A stretch of DNA of 64,000 nucleotides from JAUIJL01 sp965366625. GTDB lineage: Bacteria; Acidobacteriota; Thermoanaerobaculia; Multivoradales; J023. A program made the position numbers and the translations under genes. The notes below the pieces were generated by a model, which had not been told where the DNA came from, ran no database searches, and saw only the letters and a program-made list of their open reading frames with translations. The stretch spans positions 124,001 to 188,000 of the forward strand of contig CBDUGP010000001.1 in NCBI GenBank assembly GCA_965366625.1, read 5' to 3'. Each line of letters begins with the position of its first letter. Position 1 is the stretch's first letter. Below, piece after piece: positions 26,584 to 36,400 of the stretch.

Positions 26584-26811
26584 TCGACTCGCCTTCAGCC
26601 GGGATCCATCCAGTTGGGCTCGGTGGTGTCGGCCCAGCGCCCTGCGCGCGTCGCTGCGAAACTCGTGCAACCAGCTATTTGCCGCTGCAAGTTACTGATG
26701 TGTAAAAACTTATGGCGATTCATAGGTTGCATCGCTCAGACAGTCTCCGCTGCCGTGCTCGGGTCGCTGGGCCTTCTGCTGTCGCAAAACCTCATTTCTG
26801 GATGGGCTCTA

Positions 26812-29370
26812 CTAGCGGAATGGGCGGTGGTCGACTTTCAAACCCGAGTGTTTGAGGAAGTCGATAAACCGTTGATAGTCCTTTTTGGCCACCCCTAAAC
26901 GGTTCGCGACCCGAGAATAGAATCCTTGGTGGCTTGCCAGATGTTGGCGCAGCAAGCTCTCGACCGATTGCCGACTGAGTCGGTGTTCCTTCCACGGCTC
27001 GTAAACAGCGTGCCAAAACCAATCCGGCGGCGCGGGATCCGGGCAAAAAAGCGGCTGCAGGTTCGGTTCTGACCTACTCGGGCCAGGATCCTCTTCTAGG
27101 CGCAACGCGTTTTGGATATCTTCGCGGGTCAGCTCGTCGGGATTGCCGAACATGACGATCGCCCGGAGCAGCACGCTCTCGAGCTGGCGGATGTTGCCGG
27201 GAAAGGAATAAGCCGCCAGCTCCTCGTCGACGCCTTTGGCGATCCGAAGAGGTTGACGGTTGTTCAGGCGCGGAATGAAGTGTCGGACCAGCAAGGGGAT
27301 ATCCCCGGGACGCTCCTGAAGAGGGGGGATCCGGACGACCAGGGCGCTCAAGCGGTAGTAGAGATCTTCTCGGAAGCGTCCGGCGGCCATTTCTGCCTGT
27401 AAGTCTTTGTTGGTCGCGGCCAGCACCCGGACGTCACAGGATAGGTTTTCTTCGCCTCCCAGACGTTGAAATTCCCGTTTGGAAGTTCTGCCGAGCACTC
27501 TCAGCAGCTTGACCTGCACTGAGGGGGTCATGTCGCCCAGTTCGTCGATCAGCAGAGACGATTCGTGGGCCTTTTCAAAGCAACCCCGCCGGCGGCGTAC
27601 GGCACCGGTGAAGCTGCCCTTTTCGTGTCCGAATAGCTCGCTTTGGATGAGATTGGGATCGCCGCCCAAAGCCGCAAAATTGGTCGCCACCAAGGACCGG
27701 CTGCGCCGTGGCGACGCGTTGTGAATGGCGTGGGAGATCATCTCCTTACCGCTGCCGGTTTCGCCGAGGATGAGTACGATGTCCTGCTCTCGATCGGCCA
27801 CCCGTTCGATCGTGCGATAGACCTGACCCATCGGTCCGCTCGGCTCGCCCACCAGGTTGCCGAAGTGGTATTCCACGTCGTCGGCATGCACCGAAGGGTG
27901 AAAGCCGAATCGCCGATGCTGGCGCTGAACCGCTTCTTCTTGGCGTTGGGCTCTGAGGCTGTCGAGAAGGCGAGCGTCATCGATGGCGACCGCGATTTGA
28001 TCCGCCAGCAGCTGGAATCGAGCACTATCGTCGGACCGAAAGGTATCGGGCCGGCGGCTGGACGCCATGGCCACGCCGACGGTTTCCCCATGCAATCTCA
28101 GGGGCACGGCAATTTCGGAACGAATCGAGGGGTCGGCAGCCAAATAGATCGAAGAGGCTCGAATGTCGGGCGCCACATAGGGCTCGCCGGTGCGAAATAC
28201 ATGGGCGAGGATCGAGGTGCTCTTCTGTTGGTGGAAGGGAATGGACTTGGGTAGCTTGGCGTCGTGACCGTAACCGGCGTGCTCCGAGAGCAGGAGATTT
28301 CCGGTGTCGGTGTCGACCAGGGCCAAAATGCCCGCATCCGCTCCTAAAAAAGTGACGATTTCTTCCACCACGGTGCTCAGCACGCCCACCAACGCCCCCC
28401 CGCGGGAAGATCGGAGCAGCCCTTGAAGGTAGAGCAATCCCGAGGCCCGTCGGCGCTCAGGGCGGATGCGATCTAGGGAGAAAGCGAGTGCTTCAGCCAA
28501 CTGCTGAGTGGCGCGTCGTTCGATCGCCGAGGGAGTTCGGCCGTAGAACAAAACCGCAGAGCCCAGTAAACGGCCAGCGGATTCAAGGGGCAGGGTTTCC
28601 ACTTGGGTTTTCACCCGGGGGGAATCTTCGAGAATTCTAATCAGTGGCGCCAGGGCCTCACCTTCCGCGTATTGCCGAAATGTCGTCGCGTCCATCACGG
28701 CGCGGGCGTCGGTCTGAGAGGTGGCGGAAAGCTGTGCCAGGTGGCTGGCTTCGAAGGGAAGCTTTCGGTAGAGAAAACGCTCTTGCCTTCGGCTGCCGTG
28801 CCGTGCTTCGAGAATTTTCAGTTCATTGCCGCGATAGCCGAAGATGACCGTTGCACGAATCCATTCACAAAGTCTGAGGGCGGCGCCGGAGAAGCGAATC
28901 GCCAACTCGGTTTCGGTGATCTTGCGCAGTCGTTCGGAGAACTTCTCGTCTTCGTGGTGGGCCCGTGCTCGCTCTAAGTCGGCGGCGGCTTCGGAGCACA
29001 GTTGTTGAATTTGCTGCTTCCGATGACGACCCAACGGGCGTGACTCGGCCTGGGCGAAGAGCAATAGGCGTCCGAAGGGTCGTTCGCCGGACACCAAAGG
29101 AAAGATGTGGCATTGCTGAAAGCCCAATCGCTCAATCGACCACTGGGAAGGGGCCTCGGTGAAGGCCTCCGGTAATCGGGCCAATGCCAGGTCCTTGGCC
29201 CGCTGATCAGCCAAGGACGTCGACACCTCATCCAGGGTTTGGGTGAGCGGGTCTTCCATCTGCAGGCTGGTTTCCCAACCCGGCAAGAGCCAAGCTTCCA
29301 AGGCTTGGACAAAGTCCTGGGTGCCCGTGGCGGGCAAATATCTCTCGGATTGGTACGGATCGATGGGCAT
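26812..29370 (-). CDS. Sigma-54-dependent transcriptional activator with GAF sensory domains
   Basis: 852-aa bacterial enhancer-binding protein. The N-terminus (about 30-470) appears to hold three GAF-like sensory modules; the third (315-470) is the clearest (FLGADAGILALVDTDTGNLLLSEHAGYGHD ... AVPLRLHGETVGV). The AAA+ domain (504-735) has Walker A GETGSGKE (536-543), the sigma-54 loop GSFTGA in place of GAFTGA, Walker B SLLIDELGD and sensor LAATNKDL. The C-terminal Fis-like helix-turn-helix (SRVANRLGVAKKDYQRFIDFL) is divergent. No receiver domain, so ligand or redox sensing by GAF is likely. It starts 6 nt after the asnB stop and is co-transcribed with it. Confidence 0.9.
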   Translation of the reverse strand: MPIDPYQSERYLPATGTQDFVQALEAWLLPGWETSLQMEDPLTQTLDEVSTSLADQRAKDLALARLPEAFTEAPSQWSIERLGFQQCHIFPLVSGERPFGRLLLFAQAESRPLGRHRKQQIQQLCSEAAADLERARAHHEDEKFSERLRKITETELAIRFSGAALRLCEWIRATVIFGYRGNELKILEARHGSRRQERFLYRKLPFEASHLAQLSATSQTDARAVMDATTFRQYAEGEALAPLIRILEDSPRVKTQVETLPLESAGRLLGSAVLFYGRTPSAIERRATQQLAEALAFSLDRIRPERRRASGLLYLQGLLRSSRGGALVGVLSTVVEEIVTFLGADAGILALVDTDTGNLLLSEHAGYGHDAKLPKSIPFHQQKSTSILAHVFRTGEPYVAPDIRASSIYLAADPSIRSEIAVPLRLHGETVGVAMASSRRPDTFRSDDSARFQLLADQIAVAIDDARLLDSLRAQRQEEAVQRQHRRFGFHPSVHADDVEYHFGNLVGEPSGPMGQVYRTIERVADREQDIVLILGETGSGKEMISHAIHNASPRRSRSLVATNFAALGGDPNLIQSELFGHEKGSFTGAVRRRRGCFEKAHESSLLIDELGDMTPSVQVKLLRVLGRTSKREFQRLGGEENLSCDVRVLAATNKDLQAEMAAGRFREDLYYRLSALVVRIPPLQERPGDIPLLVRHFIPRLNNRQPLRIAKGVDEELAAYSFPGNIRQLESVLLRAIVMFGNPDELTREDIQNALRLEEDPGPSRSEPNLQPLFCPDPAPPDWFWHAVYEPWKEHRLSRQSVESLLRQHLASHQGFYSRVANRLGVAKKDYQRFIDFLKHSGLKVDHRPFR

Positions 29371-29376
29371 GGGAAA

Positions 29377-31305
29377 TTAGGCAGAAGGCGAGAAGCAGTC
29401 CTGAAGGGTGGCGAGGCTCAAAATTTCCATCACCAGTGCATCGGCGCCGAGTCTCGGGCCCGGTGGAAGCCCTTTGAGCTTGTTGAGAAAGTTACCGACC
29501 TTGGTGGGGTCGTAGAAAGGTTGATCGGCCATGGCCCGGCTGTGCAGGGTGTCTTGGGCCAAGGTAAAAAGGGCTCCGTCGGTTTCAGCGGTGCTCGGGG
29601 GTGAGGTGAAGGGGTGTTTCTGGCGCCGGTAGACCGTATCCGTAAGCACGTCGCGGACGGCCTCACGCAGGATGTGCTTTTCGGTAATACCCTTAATTTT
29701 GGTGTGGACCGGCCATTGGGTCACCCGATCCACCAGATGATGGTCGAGGAACGGGACTCTGCCTTCGATGGAATGGGCCATCTCCATCCGATCACCCAGG
29801 TTGACCAAAATGTAGCTCACCAACATGCTTTTGGACCAAAGATACATGGAGGCGTGGACCGGCTCGATGGCCGCCAAGTGCCCGGGATGACCGAGATGCA
29901 TCAGCCAGCGGTCGATCATCGTTTGGTAGCGCATCTCCCCGAAACTGTCACGGGTGAGCTTTGAGAGTTGGGTCATCCAGGGCCGCAGGGCGGCGAGGTG
30001 GGCGGGTTCGAAGCCTAGGGTGCGACGAAGCCAACCGGTGGATTCCGGATCGTCCTCGGCCATCACGATGGAACTGACCGCATTGGAGTCTTCAAGCATG
30101 GCGAGCAGGCGGCTGAGGGTCTCCGGGTCTTGGCCTTCGGAGTTGTGGCGCAACATGTCCTGGCGGAAAGGTGCGTAACCGCCGAAAATCTCGTCCGCTC
30201 CCTCACCGGTCAGCACGACCTTATATCCGTGGTCCCGAACCATGCGGCTGAGCAGGAATTTGGCCGCCCCGTGGGCGTTGATGCAGATGGTTTCCCCATG
30301 GCGCACCGCGTCGCCGAAGGAATCCGCCAAATCCCTTTGGCTCACTCGCAGAAGGTGCATGTGGGAGCCGGTGTGCTGAGCCATTTCCCGTGCGATATCC
30401 GCTTCGTCGAAGACTGGATCCCCGGCTGGGATGTCTTCAAAAGAAAGGGTGAACGCGTCGACGGGTGCGTTGTGGAGACGGGCGGCCAAACCCAGCACGG
30501 TGCACGAATCCAGGCCGCCGGAGAGGTAGACACCCACCGGCACGTCTGCCCGAAGCCGCAGACGGACAGCTTCCTCGAGCAAGTGGCGTAGCTCGGCCAC
30601 CTTCTCTTCCTGGCTCTGATCCGCCGGCCCTCCGCCTGCCGCCGGGTATGAGAAATCCCAATACCGTTCGAGTCGGATGCCGTTCTCGGTGGCGATCAGG
30701 CAGTGTCCGGCCGGTACCTGGTGCACACCGGCGTAGAGGGTGCGGTCGCGCAGAAGAAATCCGCGATCCCAATAGGACTCCAGGTCCCAACGGGCCGGAA
30801 CCCCAGCGGCGAAGAGGGCCTTAATTTCCGAGGCGAGGTATAAAACGCCGTCGTGCACGGCATAGAAGAGTGGTTTGATGCCGAATCGATCCCGGGCGGC
30901 GAACAGCACTTTCAGCTCCGGGTCGAAGAGCGCGAAGGCAAATTCCCCGCGCAAGTGCGGGAAACATCCGGAGCCGTGCTCGGCAAAAAGGTGAAGGGCT
31001 ATCTCGCTGTCGCTGTCGGTGCGGAAGCGGTAACCGTCCTGGCGAAGGCGGTCTCGAATGGGTTCAAAGTCGTATAACTCGCCATTGACGACGATGACCC
31101 GTCCGCTGTCGTCGAAAATCGGCTGTGCGCCGGTCTCGAGGTCGATGATCGACAGGCGGCGGTGGCCGAGCCCCACTTTTTCGTCGTCGGAAAGCCAGAT
31201 GCCTTCACCGTCCGGACCGCGGTGGTGGATCGAAGAAACGGCCGCGGCGAGATGCTCTCGGCGGATGGCTCTTCCCAGGGAAAACATCGCCACAATCCCA
31301 CACAT
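29377..31305 (-). CDS. asnB: Asparagine synthetase (glutamine-hydrolysing)
   Basis: 642-aa enzyme that makes asparagine, or amidates another acid, using glutamine. The class II amidotransferase domain begins with the catalytic cysteine (MCGIVAMFSLG, Cys2) and has RGPDGEG, HRRLSIIDL and NGELYDF. The synthetase domain carries the pyrophosphate loop VYLSGGLDS (near residue 255), TGEGADEIFGGY and EGRVPFLDHHLV. It is longer than E. coli AsnB (554 aa), like the paralogues found in polysaccharide or secondary-metabolite loci. It is the first gene of an operon with a sigma-54 activator, an unusual partner. Confidence 0.92.
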   Translation of the reverse strand: MCGIVAMFSLGRAIRREHLAAAVSSIHHRGPDGEGIWLSDDEKVGLGHRRLSIIDLETGAQPIFDDSGRVIVVNGELYDFEPIRDRLRQDGYRFRTDSDSEIALHLFAEHGSGCFPHLRGEFAFALFDPELKVLFAARDRFGIKPLFYAVHDGVLYLASEIKALFAAGVPARWDLESYWDRGFLLRDRTLYAGVHQVPAGHCLIATENGIRLERYWDFSYPAAGGGPADQSQEEKVAELRHLLEEAVRLRLRADVPVGVYLSGGLDSCTVLGLAARLHNAPVDAFTLSFEDIPAGDPVFDEADIAREMAQHTGSHMHLLRVSQRDLADSFGDAVRHGETICINAHGAAKFLLSRMVRDHGYKVVLTGEGADEIFGGYAPFRQDMLRHNSEGQDPETLSRLLAMLEDSNAVSSIVMAEDDPESTGWLRRTLGFEPAHLAALRPWMTQLSKLTRDSFGEMRYQTMIDRWLMHLGHPGHLAAIEPVHASMYLWSKSMLVSYILVNLGDRMEMAHSIEGRVPFLDHHLVDRVTQWPVHTKIKGITEKHILREAVRDVLTDTVYRRQKHPFTSPPSTAETDGALFTLAQDTLHSRAMADQPFYDPTKVGNFLNKLKGLPPGPRLGADALVMEILSLATLQDCFSPSA

Positions 31306-31387
31306 GCATCACCTCCGGTTTGAAACCCCAACCTTCCCGCCGTTTCTCAAAGCCCAGACTACCAAAGCCCGTGCTCGGGATCAGTGC

Positions 31388-31416
31388 TTGACCCGAGATT
31401 TACCGTACTTTAGAAT
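31388..31416 (+). promoter_or_regulatory. Sigma-70 promoter of the TetR gene
   Basis: TTGACC (31388-31393), 17-bp spacer, TAGAAT (31411-31416). This is a near-consensus promoter, with the expected start about 31423, inside the first of two palindromic operator copies. Confidence 0.75.
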
Positions 31417-31420
31417 TGGC

Positions 31421-31449
31421 CGACCGGTCAGTTAATAGGTCGACCGGTC
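31421..31449 (+). promoter_or_regulatory. Paired operators (CGACCGGTC) for the TetR regulator
   Basis: Two identical copies of CGACCGGTC, each containing the perfect palindrome GACCGGTC, lie at 31421-31429 and 31441-31449, exactly 20 bp apart (about two helical turns). They overlap the predicted transcription start, as expected for autorepression. Related TTGACCG/GACCGACCG elements precede the efflux genes at 32256-32291. Confidence 0.65.
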
Positions 31450-31472
31450 CGAAACTACCGAAAGCGAGCTTT

Positions 31473-32162
31473 ATGGCCATCTACCTCAGCGACACTCAGC
31501 CTAAACCCTCACAAGAAGAAGAGGAAACCGCCGATAGCCGGCGTCGTCGGGATCCCGAGGCGACGCGCAAGGCGATTCTCGACGCGGCTGAGGAGCTGTT
31601 CACGTGCCATGGCCCGGCGGCCACGTCGATCAGCGGGGTGGCGCGCAAGGCAGACGTGACCAAGAGTCTGATCCATCATCACTTCGGCTCCAAGGAAGAG
31701 TTGTGGCAAGAGGTGCAGGATCGTCATTTCGGTGAATACTTCGACATTCAAATGCAGCTGTTGGAGCAGTCGGAATCCACCGAAACGTTGTTGGAAGAGT
31801 CGTTGATCGCCTACTTCCGATTTTTGCAGAGCGATCCCAAAACAGTGCGTTTCATGGGCTGGCGCTTCGTCGAGGAAGAGGACAGCCAATGTGCTGGGGA
31901 TCCGGAGAAGCAACTCTTCGAAATCGGCATCCGAAAGATCAAGGAAGCCCAAGAAGAGGGGCGTATTCGGAAAGACCTCGAACCTTTCTTCATCATCAAG
32001 ACGTTGATCGCGCTGCCTTTTTCGTGGTTTCAAAGCCACAATTTGACCCTCTCGATGGTGGATTCCGAGATCGACGGACCCGGGCTGGACGAGCGCTACC
32101 TGCGGGACATGGTGAAGATCTTCTTTGAAGGGGTCCGAGCCCCGAAAGCCGTCGAACCCTGA
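31473..32162 (+). CDS. TetR-family transcriptional regulator
   Basis: 229-aa repressor. The N-terminal TetR domain is clear: ATRKAILDAAEELFTCHG, then the helix-turn-helix ISGVARKADVTKSLIHHHFGSKEELW (about residues 50-75). The C-terminal ligand-binding domain is all-helical and divergent. Residues 7-28 form a charged extension (SQEEEETADSRRRR). I start at ATG 31473: the longer frame from 31416 would begin inside the promoter and run through the operators. It is oriented toward an RND efflux operon 145 bp downstream whose promoter region carries similar sequence elements, so it very likely represses that operon and itself. Confidence 0.88.
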   Translation: MAIYLSDTQPKPSQEEEETADSRRRRDPEATRKAILDAAEELFTCHGPAATSISGVARKADVTKSLIHHHFGSKEELWQEVQDRHFGEYFDIQMQLLEQSESTETLLEESLIAYFRFLQSDPKTVRFMGWRFVEEEDSQCAGDPEKQLFEIGIRKIKEAQEEGRIRKDLEPFFIIKTLIALPFSWFQSHNLTLSMVDSEIDGPGLDERYLRDMVKIFFEGVRAPKAVEP

Positions 32163-32255
32163 TTCGAATTGACCTGAATTCCAGATTCCTTCCTGGATCC
32201 CAATTTCAATGCAACCCTCGAAAAACCGTCACGTAAAGGTATGTTGACGTCGATA

Positions 32256-32291
32256 TTGACCGGTTGACCAGTTCATAGTTTGACCGACCGA
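32256..32291 (+). promoter_or_regulatory. Putative TetR operator region upstream of the efflux operon
   Basis: A cluster of TTGACC elements (32256, 32264, and TTTGACC at 32279) includes TTGACCGGTTGACC and TTTGACCGACCGATT. They resemble the paired GACCGGTC sites upstream of the TetR gene (there TTGGCCGACCGGTCAGTTAAT). The region lies 17-52 bp before the GTG start of the membrane-fusion protein. Confidence 0.5.
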
Positions 32292-32307
32292 TTTATTGGA
32301 GAAATCC

Positions 32308-33435
32308 GTGATTCTCTCGCTTCTCAACAAACATCGAAATATCGTGGTGGGTTTGGCCACCTTTTTTGCCGCCGTGTATATGACCGGAGTCTCTGAGCCG
32401 GCGGTGAGTTCGGACCGGCGCGAAGCACCGGTAAAACGTGTGGAGACCGGGGTCGTGATCACCGCGTCGAGCCACCGTGACCTGCGGTTTTCCGGCGTAA
32501 CCCGCGCCGTGGATCGGGCCCGCTTGGCCTTCTCCCTGGGCGGACGGATCGTGGCTCGTCCGGCCCAAGTCGGAGAGGTGGTCCAAAAGGGCACGGTGTT
32601 GGCGCGGCTGGACGGCTCCGAAGTCGAAAACGCGGTGGCTGGGGCCCAAGGGGCTTTGGCCGAGCTGCAGGCCCGTCGAGCCCAAGCGGAACGGGACGCG
32701 GGGCGGACCAAGAAGCTGCTGGCGGCCAAGGCAGCGACGGCGGAGGAGTTGGAAAAAATTGAAGCCGGCTTGCAAGCCTTGCGGGCCGGTGAGGACGCCG
32801 CCGCAGCCCGGCTCCGGGAGACCGAGCGTTTGCGGGATGAAACTCGCCTCAAGGCTCCGTTTACCGGCACGGTGACCGAGGTTTTCTTTGAACCCGGAGA
32901 GTTTGTCTCCCCTGGGCGTCCAGTGTTGGTGCTGTCCGGAGACGGCGATCTCGAAGTGGAGGTTGAGGTGCCCGAGAGTGTTATTCCGCGGATTGCCGAG
33001 GGAGATACCGTGGAGGTTCGTTTGCCTCACCAGGGGCCGAAGGCGTATCGCGCAATCGTCGAGTCCGTGGGTCGGACCGCGGCGGGGGCGGGTCGGCTGT
33101 TCCCGGTGGTCGCTCGCCTGCCCCAAGATCGTAGTCTGGTGGTCGGCGCGACCGCCGAGGTGAGGGTGTCGTTGACATCGGACCAGGCCATGTCCGTGCC
33201 GGTGGAAGCGGTGATCAACCCTGGCGGTCGACAGCCGGCCCTCTTTAGGGTCGTCGAGTCCGACGGCGGGTATCGGGTCGAGAAAGTTCAGCTCGAGGTC
33301 GGTTCTTTGATCGGAGATTCGGTGGTGGTGGAAGGTGATCTGGCCCCGGGGGACCGGGTGGTGGTCGGCGGCCAGCGGGGCCTGCTCGACGGCGAGCCGG
33401 TGGAGCCGGTCGAAGCGGCCGAGGGGGAGCGGTGA
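32308..33435 (+). CDS. RND efflux periplasmic adaptor (membrane-fusion protein)
   Basis: 375-aa HlyD/AcrA-type adaptor that bridges the RND pump and the outer-membrane channel. One N-terminal hydrophobic segment (about residues 12-32) serves as anchor or signal. Then come the barrel-sandwich half ARPAQVGEVVQKGTVLARLDG, a helical hairpin (about 85-155, rich in A, E and R), the second half LKAPFTGTVTEVFFEPGEFV, and beta-barrel and membrane-proximal domains (VEVEVPESVIPRIAEGDTV; VVEGDLAPGDRVVVGG). Start is GTG 32308 with GGAGAA 4-5 nt upstream; TTG 32296 is an alternative. The stop overlaps the pump start as TGATG. Confidence 0.9.
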   Translation: MILSLLNKHRNIVVGLATFFAAVYMTGVSEPAVSSDRREAPVKRVETGVVITASSHRDLRFSGVTRAVDRARLAFSLGGRIVARPAQVGEVVQKGTVLARLDGSEVENAVAGAQGALAELQARRAQAERDAGRTKKLLAAKAATAEELEKIEAGLQALRAGEDAAAARLRETERLRDETRLKAPFTGTVTEVFFEPGEFVSPGRPVLVLSGDGDLEVEVEVPESVIPRIAEGDTVEVRLPHQGPKAYRAIVESVGRTAAGAGRLFPVVARLPQDRSLVVGATAEVRVSLTSDQAMSVPVEAVINPGGRQPALFRVVESDGGYRVEKVQLEVGSLIGDSVVVEGDLAPGDRVVVGGQRGLLDGEPVEPVEAAEGER

Positions 33436-36400
33436 TGAAGCTGCTCGACGGCATTTTGCAACGGCGCCGTTTGGTGCTTGCCACAACCCTGCTGCTGGCG
33501 GTCGCGGGGCTCAGCTCGTGGTTGACGATGCCGCGCGAGGAGGACCCCCAATTTCCCCATCGCGACGGTCTGATCGTCACCGTATTCCCCGGTGCCGACG
33601 CCCTGACGGTGGAACGTATGGTGGTGGAGCCCCTCGAAGAGCATTTGGCCGAGGTGGCGATGATCAACTTCGTGGAGTCCACCGTCCGAGCAGGTGTGGC
33701 GATCCAACATGTGGAGCTGCTGGAGACCATTTACGACACGGGTTCGGCGTGGGACGAGGTTCAGGATGCGATCGACGATGCCCGCCGGGAGTTTCCCGCC
33801 GGGGTCTACGATCCCCAATTGGACGATGACTTGGTGTCCCAAGAGGCGATCGTTTACGCCTTGGTCGGGTCTGCCGATCCCTTGGCGTTGTTGGATGCCG
33901 CGGAGATCATGAAACGCGAGTTGCTTTCCCTGGCGGGGGTTAAGGAAGTGCGATTCGTGGCCGATCCCGGTGAGCAGATCACGATCGAATATGACGACGC
34001 CACAGCCCGCCGATTGGGTCTCAACCCGCGCGCGCTTGGGCTGCAATTGGCCCAGCGGAGCCAAATCGTTCCCGGCGGTTTGATCTACCTGGGGCAAAAG
34101 ACCGCCAATTTGCGTCCCCAAACCGAGCTGCGGTCTTTGGAAGAGCTGCGCACCACGCCGATCCTTCTGCCTTCCGGCTCCTCGGTGCCCCTGGGTGAGC
34201 TGGCTAAGGTGCGCCTTGGGCCGACCGAGCCCGAGCAAGAGATCATGCGCTGGAATGGTGAGCCGGCCATCGGCGTGGCGGTGGTGCCCCAGGATCGGAT
34301 CGATCGAGTCAGTTTTGGCAAAGAAGTGCGGGAGCAGGTCGCCTCGGTCGCGGCCAGGCTCGACGGCGTCTCGATCGAGGAGATGATCTTCCAGCCGGAT
34401 CTTGTCGACAGTCGGCTTCAAGAGCTGACCGGCTCCTTGCGGCTGGGCATCTTCATCGTCGCCGGCATTCTTTTCATCGCCATGGGTTTGCGCCTCGGTT
34501 TGGTGGTCGCCTTGGTCGTTCCGTTGGTGGCCTTGGGCTCCATCGGTATCTTTGCCGCCGGCGGTGGTGTGCTGCATCAGATTTCCATCGCCGCGTTGGT
34601 GATCGCCCTGGGCATGTTGGTGGACAACGCCATTGTGGTGGTGGAGAACATTCAGTATCGGCTCGACCAAGGCATTCCAGTGCACGAGGCCGCCGTGGTG
34701 TCGGTCAAGGAGCTGGCGATTCCCCTCGGAACAGCGACCGGTACGACCTTGGCGGCCTTCGTTCCCATGCTGATTGCTAAGGGCAATACCTCGGACTTCA
34801 CCCGCACGATTCCGGTGATGATCATGCTGTCGCTCACGGTCAGCTATCTCTTCGCCATTTTGGTGACTCCGGTTCTGTCGGAGCTGGTGCTCAAGCCGAG
34901 ACCCAAGGCCAGCCGTGAGGGACGCTTCTCAAAAATGCCCGAGCGAATCGCCGGGCTCGCGGTGCGTCGGTCCGGTTGGGTGTTGATCAGCGCTGTTTTG
35001 TTGATGGTGTTGACGGTGTTTTCGGCTCGCTGGGTGGAGGTCAAATTCTTCCCTGCCTCCGATCGGAAAACCGTCATTGTCGAGCTTGAAATGCCCGAAG
35101 GCACCCACATCGAAACCACCGATAAGGTGGCCCATCGGCTCGAATCCGCCTTGTTGCAACATACCCATGTGACCTCCGTGGGAACGTTCGTCGGCCGCAA
35201 CGGGCCTAAGTTCTACTACAACATGCTTTCTCGCCCGAGTTCCCCTCATCGCTCGATGCTGGTGGCGGAAACCGACGCCTTCGATTCGGTGGAGTTGGTG
35301 ATCGATTGGGTTCGGGAATGGGTACGTCTCGAGGTTCCCGAGGTGGCAGTGGTGGCACGACGGTTGGAGCAAGGTCCACCGATCGAAGCGCCGGTGGAGA
35401 TCATGGTCGTCGGTCACGACTTTGAGCAGATGGAGGGGGTGGCGGATCAGGTTTTGGCTGCTGTGCGGTCGATCGAGGGAACCCGCGACGTGCGCCACGA
35501 TCTGAGCCTCGGAGCCCCGGCGGTTCGATTCGAGATCGACGACGCTGCCGCAGCTCGCCACGGTTTGGCACGCACGGACGTAGCCCAAGCCCTTTTGGGT
35601 CGCACCCTGGGCGTGGAGATCGGCCAATACCGAGTTGGGGAGGATCCGATTCCGATCAAGGTTCGGTCTTCGGAAGGGGAGAGATTTCTCGCTGCCAATC
35701 TCTCCACCATCGACGTGGCGGTGCCGGGAGGGCAACCCGTTCCCTTGGAGCAAGTCGCGTCTCTCGAGGTGGAGTGGCTGCCCGCCGCGGTGCACCACAA
35801 ACATCGGAATCGGGTGGTGAAAGTCCAAGCTCAATTGGCCGAAGGTGTGACGGCTCGCCGGGTTTCCCAACACCTGGAGCCTAAGCTGGCGGAGATCGAT
35901 CTGCCGGCGGGCATTCGTCTCGAGCTGGCGGGAGAGCTGGAAGAATCCGGCAAGGCCAATGCCGCAATTCTGCAGAAAATGCCCCTCGGCCTGTTGTTGC
36001 TGCTGTTCTTCTTGCTGCTGGAGTTCAACTCATTCCGTCGCATGGCGATCATCATGGCGACGGTGCCGCTGGCCGCCGTCGGTGTGGTGCCGGGGCTGAT
36101 CCTTTCGAATCAGCCGTTCGGATTCATGTCGATGTTGGGTGTTATTTCTTTGGTCGGCATTGTGGTCAACAACGCCATCGTGCTTTTGGATGTGATCGAA
36201 ACCCGGCGTCGGGAGGGGGCGGACATCGATCAGGCGTTGACGGAAGCGGTGAAACGTCGCACCCGGCCGATTCTGCTGACCATGTTGACCACCGTGGCCG
36301 GTCTTTCTCCGTTGGCCTTCTCCGACGCGACCCTCTGGCCGCCGTTGGCGTGGGCGATGATTTCGGGCCTGATGGCATCGACGGTGCTCACCCTATTGGT

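Noticed and set aside
26614..26898. 94-codon frame between the LpxH-like and sigma-54 activator genes
   Set aside because: It overlaps the activator's 3' end, has no family resemblance and no Shine-Dalgarno.
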